This document shows, piece after piece, positions 1 through 10,017 of a DNA stretch of 64,000 nucleotides. Where the stretch lies: assembly GCA_019096065.1 (NCBI GenBank), contig JAGUCH010000005.1, forward strand, positions 6,510,001-6,574,000, in the 5' to 3' direction. The DNA is from Paracyclopina nana. Lineage: Eukaryota; Arthropoda; Copepoda; Cyclopoida; Cyclopettidae. The translations under genes were made by a program, and so were the position numbers. Below the pieces are notes generated by a model. It had not been told where the DNA came from. It was given only the letters and a program-made list of their open reading frames with translations, and did no database searches. The number at the start of each line of letters is the position of its first letter. Positions within the stretch are counted from its first letter, which is position 1.

Positions 1-1492
1 ACAATATTTCTGGCCAAAGATGGTGGCTGACGTGGAAGAATACATTGGCTCATGCTGGAAATGTGACAAAAGCAAGCTAAAGTCACAACACCCCAACACT
101 CCCTTAAACCCGCTATCACAACCTAGAGGGCCGTTTGAACGAGTGCACTGTGATCTCTTCAGACCACTACGAACATCAGGTAGACAAAAGAAGTTTATCC
201 TAGTCATCACGGATGCTTTCACAAAATATGCCGAATTTGTGGCATTGCCAGACAAGACTCCAGAGACAGTTAGCCGAGGCATTTTCAACAGGTGGATTTC
301 GCGCTATGGATCACCATGCATTTTGGTAACCGACGGTGGTAAGGAATTTACAGCAAAGGTCAATGATGAACTGTTCTCGCTACTGCAAATTGATAAGAAG
401 AAAACTAGCCCCAGACACCCCCAAACTAACGCCGCGGCTGAAGTAATTAATAAGCATATCATTAGCTATTTGCAGAAAACGCTTGACTTGGATTCGACGC
501 TTGACTGGGAAGAAATGTTACCAGCATTGCAACTGAGCTACAATGTGGGCGTTAGTAAAGCAACGAAAATGAGCCCGTTCTTCCTTCTGTTTGGGGTACA
601 CCCCAGGACCCCATACATGGATCCAAATGTGGTAGACCACAAGTATTACGGTGATAGCTACAAAGACGAAATTGGAAAACGTCTCCAAATTGCGCGACGA
701 GTGGCCGCAGAAAACAACATTCACTACTAGGAGTTGTACACTGCACAGCACAATGCCAAGGTAAAACAAGAAGACTTTAGGGAAGGTATGCTAGTGTGGC
801 TACACAGACCTGAATTACGCAAGATTAACCCTAAAATTAATTCACCTTGGGAAGGCATGTATGTTATTGTGGGTCTGCAAGATGAGAATGCACTCATCCA
901 ACACATGCAGACAAAGAAAACAAGATATGTGCACAAAGACAGATTGCGAATTTGCAAATCCGCATCCAACATGCCTGGGCCTACTCAGTCAAGCGCCTTG
1001 CCCGACAACCCAAAGCCAGACGTCGCAACTCGTGCAGAAGAAAATGAAACGCACGCCTCAGAAACAAAGTCTGGCTATATAAGGATTGAAGACGACGACA
1101 TCACCATTCTTAACATGCTGGCACCTCCGCCGCAGCCCATCCCGATCAAAACTGATACTGATCAAGAGTCTGCAACTGACTTCACTCGGCCTAACGTTAA
1201 AAAGGAACCACCAAGCCCAGAATCTGCTACTGATAATCAACCCACAGGGCTGTTTCAGCGGTTACGGCAAGGTATTTCACCGTTATCTGATTTTGGTACC
1301 GAGCTAGGCAACCTGGTTGTCCCCCTCGACCCTGAAGCCCAACGCCAAGCCCGTTCCTATAAGAAGGCTACTGCTCCCACCGAACAACCCGCTACCACCC
1401 GTAGAGCTGCGGCTGCAAAGAATATCGAGGTACAAGATCCAGTTTTACCTTCCAGACCAGTTGAATACAAGAAATACACGAAGAAAAAATGA
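1..1492 (+). pseudogene. pol: Element A Pol C-terminus: integrase core and tail
   Basis: The protein begins in the integrase zinc-binding region (CWKC pair near residue 14 of the first frame) and runs through the catalytic core. The core shows VHCDLF (first Asp), VTDGGKEF (second Asp) and a downstream Glu in the NAAAEVINKH stretch, the D,D-E arrangement of retroviral integrases. A tail with a WEGMYVIV stretch fits the Ty3-type GPY/F module, followed by a long Pro-, Thr- and Glu-rich extension. It would have inserted the cDNA copy into host DNA. The start lies upstream of the window, and this copy looks broken. Confidence 0.8.
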
Positions 1493-3231
1493 ACCTGCAC
1501 CTATACTTTATCGCTCTGCAGCTTGTCGCAGACTTTGTGGCCACAGGGAGGGGATTGGCTGAAACGCAGAACCCCACAACTCAGCTGTTAATCAAAACTT
1601 CCAACACAGACTGGTCCCACTATGGATTCCAAAGGGCTGGCAAAGCCATGGTCTCCGTCCATTATGGCCATATCTACATAAATGTCAATCTTCATAACCT
1701 CAAGGAATACTTTTCAGTAGCTCTGAACCTCCAGCTCCTCATTTCAAGCGCCGCCACTTCTAAAGCAAATGACTCAGTACTCCAAACTCTCAGAGATCTT
1801 GTCAATGAACGCACTCGCCGAATGGAATTGAAGTACAACGATGTTGTTAGCTTCTATACCCTTTATGCTGAGAAAAACCAAGGCCCCAGACAGAAACGGT
1901 TCCTTGGTGTCCTCTTAGCAGGCCTCGCTGGTCTGGGCATTGGATCAACCTTATTTGGGTTACTAGACCAGGGGAAGATGGACAACCTCGCCAGAAACAT
2001 CAACAAACTGGGTTTCCGCCAGGACAAGATAATACACCTCCTTGGTAAGACTAACGAAAACGTCCGCTTAAACCGGGTAGACATTGCTAAACTGAAGGAA
2101 GCCTTGTCTGCTGTTTCTAACCTGGTAAGCAAGAACCAGCTAGAAATAGAAGTCACCGTCCTAGCCATGCAATCTGACCACATCCTTAGTATGATTGAAA
2201 ATAAGCTTGACCTATATGTCGACAGCTGCAGCAGCTGCCGGTGCCCGACACAGACTTGCCCACGGCTTACTCTCTTACGAGGAAGCCTCCAGCTCCTTAA
2301 AAGCTGTAGCAAAGATGGCACGCAACAAGGGCTTACAACCAATTGTTACCGACCCCCATTACCTATACCAGCTTGAGACCTCCATAGTTTTTGACGTGGA
2401 CGGATTTAACCTACTTGTCCATGTGCCACTTACCAACGAAGATAAGGTTTTGACACTCTATCGCTACTTGCCTTTCCCCATTGAAATCACACCAGGTCTA
2501 ACTTTAGAAGTTCACCCAGAACATGACATGTTAGCCCTACACGAAGAATCTGGATCACACTTTGAGCTATCCCACACGGACATCTCTATGTGTGAAAAGG
2601 TGCACGACTACTATATCTGTCCCCATATATCCTATCTGGCCAAAAGAAATCATCCTTCCTGCGTAATGTCCCTCTATCTTGCAGACCACAATCAAGTCTT
2701 AAAAACTTGTAAACTGGCGATACGGCAGGCTACCGATTGCATTCTTCCATTTGGGAACAACGAGTTTTCTGCTTTCACTGAGGATCCGACCTACTATCAA
2801 CTGTCATGCAGCAATGGCACCACAAAGACTAGCCAACTGCTTCACTTCCATCATTTCAAGTTAGAAGAGGGTTGCAATGTTGAACTTCCACACTTCACGC
2901 TGTTTGGGGGCATAGAAATCAGAGTGGAGAAGACTATGGAAACCTACAAAGTCACAATATGTCACCTGACGACATTCTCAAAACTCTCAACCAAATCAAC
3001 TCCACTTTACCTCCAACCGACCCATCTTCTCTGGCTTTCCTCAAGAGCCATTTTGAACCAGTCACAACTTGGAATGAGACATTAATCATCATCGCCATTG
3101 TTGCCGTCATCTCCCTAGTTTTGGTTCTCTTGGTCTACTCCTACGCCTTCAAAAATTTTCGCATAATGACCTTCTTCCGACAGACTAAAAATCAGGACCA
3201 TGACCTCATTCCCAATAACGTAACCACCTAA
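1489..3231 (+). pseudogene. env: Element A envelope gene (F-protein-like), fossil copy
   Basis: Directly overlapping the end of pol is an envelope-type protein. It opens with a hydrophobic signal-like segment. In the middle is a furin-type RQKR followed at once by the glycine-rich hydrophobic segment FLGVLLAGLAGLGIG, the usual layout of a class I fusion peptide, and then a heptad-like helical stretch. A cysteine-rich region follows, and near 3085-3160 there is a strongly hydrophobic membrane anchor with a short tail. The layout matches errantivirus and baculovirus F-like envelopes. The copy looks broken in about two places. Homology is inferred from layout and the cleavage/fusion motif only. 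Confidence 0.65.
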
Positions 3232-3719
3232 ATCTTTTTACCATGGGGAGGGATATTGTACTTTTGACTTCCTGGCAATTACTCTTTTACATAACTACGC
3301 GACTAACCCTTTTCCTCCTTCCGCCTAACAACACTCACTCTTATTATAGTGCCGTAACCTTGTGCGACAGATATATAAGCGCGAGTACTGCAATAAAGGA
3401 ACAGCTTTGATACTGACTTTGAGCTAGCAAGTTGTGCTCATTCCGGCTCGTCACTGTTGTCAGGATCTTGGAAGTCCAGGATCCATTAGGAGTTTGCTTT
3501 GACAACATTGCCTTGAAAAGCAACATAGAGGAATGAAGACACTGGATCGGATGAGTAGATTTTGATACGCTATGCATTTTTCCTACTTTCTATTTTATTA
3601 GGTTCTTTATGCTCTTATCAAAATTTTCGCCTTGTGTAACTAGGTATGTCATAAATCCTAGGCCCCAAAATTAGAGTAGTTTGAGGTCAATTGATATAGG
3701 CTAATATGTTAGGGGGAGG
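3232..3719 (+). repeat. Probable LTR of element A (from about 3254) and unassigned sequence
   Basis: Just after the env stop is a purine-rich tract (ATGGGGAGGGA), as expected next to a 3' LTR. The following DNA carries TATATAAGCGCGAG near 3371 and AATAAAGG near 3392, i.e. promoter and polyadenylation signals about 20 bases apart, typical of a compact LTR. No second copy is in the window, so both ends are uncertain. The stretch from about 3490 to 3709 shows no gene. Confidence 0.4.
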
Positions 3720-4037
3720 TGTTGTATCACGTTGAAGCGTACTTCCCTATACCTGACTCTCACGTGTAACCTAGCTAGATACGCCCTCTTGTGATCCCAG
3801 CGCGCGTGCATATTCATTCATTCTTTCTCTATATCGCTTAAGCTTACACAAAAATATACTCAGTACACATCTTGTATCGAAGTGGATACATTCTCCTCGA
3901 TCAGGTGAATCTCGGGGCAGAGACTACCCTTGGTACTCACGGCTTCCTGGTAGAGACCAGGGATCTATTCTCCGACGTAGTTTGAGTAGTAGTGCCAGTA
4001 GTGGCACCCACGAGGTCGGGATCCACCACAAACAACA
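3720..4037 (+). repeat. LTR of Ty1/copia type (solo or terminal fragment)
   Basis: A stretch beginning TGTTGTATCACG and ending ACAAACAACA has the TGTTG...CAACA ends common in copia-type LTRs. It is preceded at once by AGGGGGAGG, a good polypurine tract, which says it is the 3' LTR of a plus-strand element whose body is lost or unrecognised. No flanking target duplication is seen. It could also belong to element A, which would make the stretch at 3254 something else. Confidence 0.4.
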
Positions 4038-4094
4038 TTTCAAAGGTGGCTCCAAAGGTGTGGATTGATACAAAAGGTCGTTTGGTATTTTCAC

Positions 4095-5303
4095 TCAAGG
4101 ATAGCAGGCTGAAACTTGTGATTGCGTGAAAAAGCTCAACGACCTTGCGATGACCAGTGGTGAGGAGCCCACCCTGGTCGTTAACCAGTTTAAAGTGTTG
4201 GAATGGTAGGAGGCATGAACTTCATTGACCTTCTTTGCCTCTTGCTCTGATGCTCTTTTACTGCCAGGCCTTGGGTTGTACACGCCCTTAGCAGCATCTG
4301 CTTGCTTGGAAAAGCACTCGGTCTCACAATGATTCTTCTTGGTGCAATACCAGCAAACCAAGTTGGCTCCTAACTGGCCACTTGCAGGTTCCCGCACTTG
4401 TCCCCGCGCTTGTCCTCGAGCTCCACTTCCATTAATCAAATTCACAAGTGCTCCTAGTGTCAGAGGCTGGTTGTGAGGATTGCTCTCCGACTGAGCACTG
4501 TCGGCTTGCTCAATGGCATGGACAGGAACTGGTACGGTGGCTTTCTTTTCACTTGACAATGAGGCCTCTACACGCTTAGCAACCTTGAAGATTTCCTTAA
4601 GGTCCGTGATGTCATGCACGATCACATGCTTCTTGATGGCAGTTAACAGACCTTGAATGAACTTTCGCCGGCATGCGAACACATATGCGCTCCTCTTGCA
4701 CATTTTAACGGCAGCGTCATTTGTAGCGTACTCGCCCTAACCAAGGACGATGAAAGTTTCCATCAGGGTCATGACTCCAGTTTTGACTCGGTCATAGAAA
4801 TCCCGCACGGATTCTGATGCCTCCTGCCCCAGGCTGTCTTCGATTGCGATTGCGGACTGTTCCGCCAAAGTGGCCTCATGGTGCCAATGATCAAGGAATT
4901 CCTTCTTTAACCCCGATACTCCGCTCCATTTCTTAGGCGCAAATCCCTCTTCCTTTAGGGTGTTGTACCATTGGGCTGCCTTGGCTTTGAGTGCCATGGC
5001 AGCATACATGGCCGTCATTTCATCCGTCCACCGTTGAGTCTGTCCAGCTGGGATGTTGTTGTTGGCAAGGGCTCTTAAATTGTCAATTCTCCTAGCCCAT
5101 GCTCGTGCTTGCAGCTTGTCAACTGCTGGGTCCCCACTAAATTTGGGTACGTCAATTGCCTTGATATTACGCTGAGCCATGGTGAACAGATATCGTTGAG
5201 GAACTGGGGAGGTTTCTGTGTTATCTTCTTGTGGTGGAGCAGTAGGTTGAATTGTGCCTTCTGATGAAGCCTCTTCGTAAAATTCGTCCTCACTATCAGC
5301 CAT
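4095..5303 (-). pseudogene. gag: Element D Gag remnant
   Basis: The minus-strand frame starting at 5303 gives an acidic N-terminus (MADSEDEFYEEASSEG), then a capsid-like region with VPKFSGDP and WARRIDNLRAL motifs typical of retrotransposon Gag. A downstream frame ends in a basic, Gly/Arg-rich region with a zinc knuckle of the form CWYCTKKNHCETEC. Gag would form the particle and bind the element RNA. The two frames are adjacent; the copy looks broken in one or two places. Confidence 0.7.
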
Positions 5304-5755
5304 TTAAATAGGACACAGCAGGGGGGTCTCGTAAGTGAATTCTTGACGCAAGTTTTGCTTGCTAAAATCACCAAATCTGTTTGTTTTAGCCTAGGTGGCC
5401 CTAGTTGTTCTAACTACATAGCGCGTGAGCTCAAGTGACGTGTCGGACATGGAAGCAAGCGGGCTAATCTCACGCGTTTTCAACAGAGCTCCTAGCTAAG
5501 TTCTGTCTTTTTTTTAAAAAAAAATGCGATTTGGGCACTTTTTACTAATTTAAGGCAGATTACGGAATTTTTTGGAAGTGAAATCCACAGAATTCTATTG
5601 AAATTTTGTCTTGAAGCCTACCACAGCTCAGTCAGACTGTATGCTATAGTAAAGCAGCGACAAGAGCTCACCTTATTACTATAGATCATCTTGGGACACA
5701 GCATCACTCACTTTTCATTCCCTCCAGGGCTGCAGGTAAGTGAGCTGCCACCAAT
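5304..5755 (-). other. Leader of element D, with a dispersed repeat and a primer-binding site
   Basis: This lies between the D LTR and its gag start. Next to the LTR the minus strand reads TTGGTGGCAGCTCAC, placed where a tRNA primer-binding site should be. A poly-T/poly-A stretch sits near 5510. The part from 5575 to 5705 is a dispersed repeat also found at 38568. No ORF of note. Confidence 0.45.
5575..5705 (+). repeat. Dispersed repeat, copy 1 (second copy at 38568-38698)
   Basis: About 130 bases here, including GCTATAGTAAAGC, AGAGCTCACCTTA and CTATAGATCATCTTGG, match a stretch at 38568-38698 in the same orientation with scattered differences. The two copies lie on either side of element B. 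They may be pieces of one repeat family or of D-like leaders. Confidence 0.6.
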
Positions 5756-5995
5756 TGTTGGGAATTTGGTGTCTATATAACAATACCTGACTTCTCTCGT
5801 ACAAAGCCACAACTGAGTTTATTTCTCAACCAGGCACTGTATATACAATGTACTGTCAAGGTGAAATAGCATTGCACATCCTGCAAGGTGAAAGTATGGT
5901 TAGGCAGCGCGGCTCGTACTATGCTACTATACTACTATATTACTGAAGGATGACGCGCTAGCGCCATGCATGATGAAGGTTATAAAAACATAACA
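5756..5995 (-). repeat. LTR of element D (240 bp)
   Basis: Read on the minus strand it starts TGTTATGTTTTTATAACC and ends TTCCCAACA, with an AATAAA signal (GAGAAATAAACTCAG) about 70 bases before its end. The adjacent primer-binding-like sequence supports a 5' LTR. No second copy is in the window. Confidence 0.6.
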
Positions 5996-6369
5996 CTGGA
6001 GAAAGTGCTCAGCTACTGAATTTTGACTCTTACAGCAAAAGTATAGCTAGATTTGAGACAGTATTTTAATGCTTACTCATGGAACGAGCTTCTGCTTGGC
6101 TCAAAAGCTTGAGCTACAGCAGCACAAAGCTTGGGATTGCTTGAACCAAATTTTGAAAAGCTTAAAAGTTGAGAAAGCTTGTTAAATATGGTGAATTTAT
6201 CACCATTTTTTTCCTTTACTTAAAATAGTGAAAAGTTAGAAAAAAGCTTGAAAAGCTTCAGTCGTTGCAAGAACAGTATGTTTTCCCAGTTGATCCAAGG
6301 CTGATTAGTCGTGTTGATCCAAGTACTGTCCATCTTTTGTCTATCCAAGGATGATCTGTTTGTCGATCC
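5996..6369 (+). other. Gene-free spacer rich in AAGCTT motifs
   Basis: There is no coding signal. The motif AAAGCTTG or close variants recurs about six times between 6100 and 6260, and a hairpin ATGGTGA-ATTTA-TCACCAT lies near 6190. The stretch ends in GATCC, which is the left copy of the target duplication of element B. Confidence 0.5.
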
Positions 6370-6571
6370 TGTTTGAATTTTCCCGCTCCCTCCCCATATT
6401 CTTCGTAGTCACTAAAGTAAATAAACAAAGTCAGTTACGTTCCACCTTTCAAACCCACAAGTTGTTCATCGTGATTTATTCACAGATTCCAAACTTATAC
6501 AAAAGTATTACTTCGTAAAGTCATCGGCAATTTTCTCCAAGGACTAGTATCCGGGTAGCAAATTGCTTACA
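6370..6571 (+). repeat. 5' LTR of element B
   Basis: 202 bp, TG...CA ends, with an AATAAA signal near 6419. It is matched by the copy at 37942-38143. The left flank GATCC (6365-6369) equals the right flank of the far copy. Confidence 0.92.
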
Positions 6572-7389
6572 TGGCGCCCAACGGATTGCAGGCAAGAACA
6601 AAACTTTCTGTAACCTTGGGTGTAAGAATACGCCTCGAAAGGCAGTAGCTCTTTGGGCTTGAATCAGAGGCCGGCTTTGCAACCCTCTGGCTCAAGCTAA
6701 CAGTGACTGGACAACCTTTGGCTTCGACGGCCCTCAAACGAGTGAATTCCCTCGGCTTTCTTAACGTTCCCGAGGCTTCGGATCTCCGCAAGCGCCGGCT
6801 TCCCAAGGGACCCAGCACTATTTCCAGCATCCTTGATAACGGCATAAGAAAACACGCTCAAAAGCGGAGTCGAAATCCCGTTTGAAAAGGAAGCAAAAAC
6901 CACGTGGCAAACTGAGACATAGAAGACCTTCAGACGAGTGAAATCCCACGGCTTTCTATAAACGTTCCCGTGGCATAAGACCTTGCCTTTCGTCATCAAA
7001 ACTCAGATTCCACCTGGCATATGACCTTCGGACGAGCAAAATCCTCAGCTTTCTTAACGTTCCCGTGGAATAGAGCTCTAAATTCGTCATTCCTTCTTGT
7101 AAGTTGACTCAACAGTCAATTTTTCCTCTTTCCAGTTCAAAAGAACTAATCCGTTTCTATTTACAGGTCCAACAGGACCAGTGAACCCCACCCAGACAAT
7201 CCTAAGGCCAAAAAAGACCCAAAAGGACGTCGAACTCTTTTCTATCTATCCTATTCCGGAAAGACTCAAAAGCCAATCCGGATTCACCACTTCTTCTTAC
7301 ACCCAGTTAAAACTGTAGCTGTTTAAGGACAATAAAGATCAATACTATAAAAAGTTTAGTTCTTGAATAGCAAACTTACTTACTGAAAC
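6572..7389 (+). promoter_or_regulatory. Element B leader: primer-binding site and repeated hairpin
   Basis: The primer-binding site TGGCGCCCAAC starts at 6572. Downstream, a unit of about 40 bases recurs three times (near 6738, 6935 and 7034), each with a CTTTCT...AACGTTC core. In the first, CCTCGG (6750-6755) can pair with CCGAGG (6770-6775). In the second, CCACGG (6946-6951) can pair with CCGTGG (6968-6973). The paired bases change together while the loop stays, which suggests an RNA hairpin used by the element. The third unit does not keep the pairing. Confidence 0.6.
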
Positions 7390-8298
7390 ATGGCTAGCGC
7401 AATGAATACAAGCTCTCCAAACCAGTCAGACGAGGAAAGTCCTCAAAGACACTGGCAGCTTGTCTACAAAGAACTCGAGGCCGAAATGCAAATTATACAG
7501 GCTCAATATGACGCATGGTACAAAATCATGCCAGATGTCATGAAAAAAGACATCAAACCTTACATGAGACAGCTTAAAGAACTCAGGCCAAAGATCGCCC
7601 ACCTTGACAAGGAAGTTGAAGCCTTTGAGGAGGATACTGACTTCATTGATGGTGATGACGGCGAAGCCAGAGACGAAGCTTTCATTGTATTACGTGAAAA
7701 GATGGAAATGATCCTCATAAGGAAGCGAGGCTGGTTTGCGCGATTCCGCAGATACTTGGCCGAATTCGAAAAGGAAAATCCTGACGCATTGAAAATCTCA
7801 GCCAATGAGTCCTCGTATGTCATGCCATTCCCAGAGGATCTTAACATCTCCAAAATTTCGAAAACCAGCGTGAATACACGCAATAACCTCCTTGAAAAGC
7901 GTGAAATTCTACGCTCGGACGGACAAGGAGATAGAGACACCGAAGTCTCAAAGAATAGCGAACCGGACTGGGACATCCCAGAAAACAAAATAGCTAGAGA
8001 GCTCTACTTGTCAGTAAGATCTTTAATAGATAATCTGAAAGTAATGATCGCCACTTTCGAAAGCGACCCAAATCCGGACTTGAACCTGTCCCGCAAAAAG
8101 ATGCTAGATGACGCAGACGCATCAATTGCCATCAAAGCACAAGCTGCCAAAGAAGCTTTCAAAAAAGCTAAAAACCTAGACAGCAGGCAAATTGGCAGCT
8201 ACATCGGACATGTAACTCGGGCACGCAGTGAAGCCCAATCAATAATAAAGGCTTATAAGCCTCCTACACCTGTCACAGATGACACACCGGACCGCTAA
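7390..8298 (+). CDS. Element B first ORF: coiled-coil protein, function unknown
   Basis: A 302-codon frame with an ATG start 20 bases downstream of an A-rich leader. It ends three bases before the gag-type ORF begins. The protein is highly charged and predicted helical throughout: Glu/Lys-rich heptads from about residues 25 to 80, a second helical stretch near 215-290, and Ser/Asp-rich linkers. I see no zinc knuckle or enzyme motif. The position before Gag suggests a matrix-like or Gag N-terminal role; that is inference. Not all BEL elements have a separate ORF here. Confidence 0.6.
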   Translation: MASAMNTSSPNQSDEESPQRHWQLVYKELEAEMQIIQAQYDAWYKIMPDVMKKDIKPYMRQLKELRPKIAHLDKEVEAFEEDTDFIDGDDGEARDEAFIVLREKMEMILIRKRGWFARFRRYLAEFEKENPDALKISANESSYVMPFPEDLNISKISKTSVNTRNNLLEKREILRSDGQGDRDTEVSKNSEPDWDIPENKIARELYLSVRSLIDNLKVMIATFESDPNPDLNLSRKKMLDDADASIAIKAQAAKEAFKKAKNLDSRQIGSYIGHVTRARSEAQSIIKAYKPPTPVTDDTPDR

Positions 8299-8301
8299 AA
8301 A

Positions 8302-9975
8302 ATGAAGTCCTTTGAACCTGAAGCCTTCAAAGAGCTGAATGAAAGCATTGCAGCTCAAAATGCCAAAAAAGATGCAGAGACAAAAACCCTGCTTCAAAAT
8401 CCGGAACAAGTGCCAAAAGTCAACTTGATTCCACCACCGGTGTCAGAGATCAAAGCTCCACCCCCACCTCCACACTTGAGGCTAGGCAGCACTCACATCC
8501 CGATGATAGACGAAAATGCCTTGAATCCGGATGACAATGAAAACGAGAATGGCAATGTGAACGAAGTCCGAGAGGACAACAACTCGCAGAGAAGCCACAA
8601 TAACAATGAAAATAGAGGCAGAGGCCGTGGTAGGGGACATGGAAGAGGCAATCGTCAAAGCCATGCCCATGACAATTCCATTTGCCTATCAGCCTCAGAA
8701 GAGGAAGAAGAGGAATACGAGCAAGTCCGAACGGAAAAGCACTTTAACTCTAACAAATTAGAGACTGAAACAGTCTCGAGCTGGTCAGACCTCTATAAAA
8801 GGGCTTTCAAACTGAGTCAAATATTCAAAGAAAAGAAAGAGAAACTGCCCAAAGAATCTGACATCCCCAGACTCAAGTTCAAGGGAGACATGGGAGAATA
8901 TCCTGACTTCAAAGAAAGGTTCTTCCTAAAGGTCATCAAAAATGTGACCATCTCCCCTTCAAACAAGCTGATGATCTTAACAGATTGTCTGGAAGGCGAA
9001 GCTCTGACTGAAGTCAAAGACTGCAAGCCTTGGAACTTGAAAAATCTAGCAATAGCTTTAGAGAGGCTGGACTCTTTATTTGCCGATCAGAAAGGCAGAA
9101 AAGGATTCTTACAAACAAAGCTCTCTAATCTGTCCCCCTTTGATCATTCGAAGAGGGAGCTTCTCTTAGAATACAAAGATGTCATCTATGACCTAAGGAA
9201 GCATTACAGAGAGGAAAGCTCAAAGAAAAATTGTAATCCAGATATGGCCATCGAATCCATCTTTTTCGCAGTTCATTGGAAAGACAATTCCAAACAGATG
9301 TACGAGACATATATCGAGTCAAAAGGCCTCGAAAAAAGCCTGGATTCGCTGCTCCAATTCATGGAATGGCACCTGAGCCTCAACAGACTAAATGCCTACG
9401 AAAAGTCTCTGAAAACAGAAAAAACAGAAAAAGTGGCTTCAAAAAAGGCAGCTAAAGCTGACCCAGTCTTATTGACAAATGATGCAAGTGACTCATCCTG
9501 CTCCGATTATTCCACGGACTTCGAAGAGGAGGAGACTTGTCTGGCCACAGCAACCCGGGATGAATCCCTCAATGACTGCCCCATCTGCAACAAAAACAGT
9601 CATAAATTGTATCAATGCAGAACTTTTTTCAAAATGTCTGCCAAAGACAAATATGCCAAGTGCATTGAAAAGGGAGTATGCATGCGCTGCCTGGACTCGA
9701 AACATAGGCGTGTCTCTTGCAAAGCCAAAAAGTGCAAGTGCGGCAACCCGCATCACAGTATTATGCACCGCGCTTTTGACAAGAAAAAGGATACAAAGTC
9801 TACTCAAGACTTGAATAAAAAACTAGAGAAAATCGAGTCAACTCTAAATAATAACTATTATCAAGTATATACCTTTGAAAAGAAGCAAGAAGACAAGCTT
9901 GGATCAGAAAATATGAAACAAGTTGACAAAGCCATTGATGACATGATCAAACATGGCGCCTTACGTTTACTTTGA
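8302..9975 (+). CDS. gag: Element B Gag (BEL/Pao type, DUF1759-like plus zinc knuckles)
   Basis: 557 codons. After an acidic, Gly/Arg-rich N-terminal part (GRGRGRGHGRGNR near residues 108-120), residues about 190-370 match the DUF1759 region of BEL/Pao Gag: IPRLKFKGDMGEYPDFKERF, then LTDCLEGEAL and a SLLQFMEWHLSLN stretch. Near residue 440-500 come the family's cysteine arrays (CPICNKNSHKLYQC; CMRCLDSKHRRVSC) and CGNPHHSIMH, which bind nucleic acid. This is the particle protein. In many BEL elements Gag and Pol form one frame. Confidence 0.88.
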   Translation: MKSFEPEAFKELNESIAAQNAKKDAETKTLLQNPEQVPKVNLIPPPVSEIKAPPPPPHLRLGSTHIPMIDENALNPDDNENENGNVNEVREDNNSQRSHNNNENRGRGRGRGHGRGNRQSHAHDNSICLSASEEEEEEYEQVRTEKHFNSNKLETETVSSWSDLYKRAFKLSQIFKEKKEKLPKESDIPRLKFKGDMGEYPDFKERFFLKVIKNVTISPSNKLMILTDCLEGEALTEVKDCKPWNLKNLAIALERLDSLFADQKGRKGFLQTKLSNLSPFDHSKRELLLEYKDVIYDLRKHYREESSKKNCNPDMAIESIFFAVHWKDNSKQMYETYIESKGLEKSLDSLLQFMEWHLSLNRLNAYEKSLKTEKTEKVASKKAAKADPVLLTNDASDSSCSDYSTDFEEEETCLATATRDESLNDCPICNKNSHKLYQCRTFFKMSAKDKYAKCIEKGVCMRCLDSKHRRVSCKAKKCKCGNPHHSIMHRAFDKKKDTKSTQDLNKKLEKIESTLNNNYYQVYTFEKKQEDKLGSENMKQVDKAIDDMIKHGALRLL

Positions 9976-10017
9976 GACGATGAAGACAAGCTAATAGGCT
10001 TCTACATACCTCGAGTT

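Larger units (their letters stand above)
1..3480 (+). mobile_element. Element A: 3' part of an env-bearing Ty3/gypsy (errantivirus-like) retroelement
   Basis: The window opens inside a retroelement reading left to right: integrase, Pol tail, an envelope gene, then an LTR-like stretch with TATA and AATAAA signals. The order integrase then env, and an Env with a furin-like site followed by a glycine-rich hydrophobic stretch, fits the errantivirus/Ty3 group. The 5' half lies outside the window. The right border is uncertain because the left LTR is not visible for comparison. It looks broken, with about two or three breaks in the visible part, and its neighbours are other elements, so it is an old copy. 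Confidence 0.75.
4095..5995 (-). mobile_element. Element D: minus-strand LTR retrotransposon remnant (gag plus one LTR)
   Basis: A minus-strand element with its 5' LTR on the right (5756-5995), primer-binding site, leader and gag. Only the gag part and one LTR are recognised, so it is a broken remnant, with pol and the second LTR absent from the window. The gag style and zinc knuckle fit Ty3/gypsy-like elements. Confidence 0.65.
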
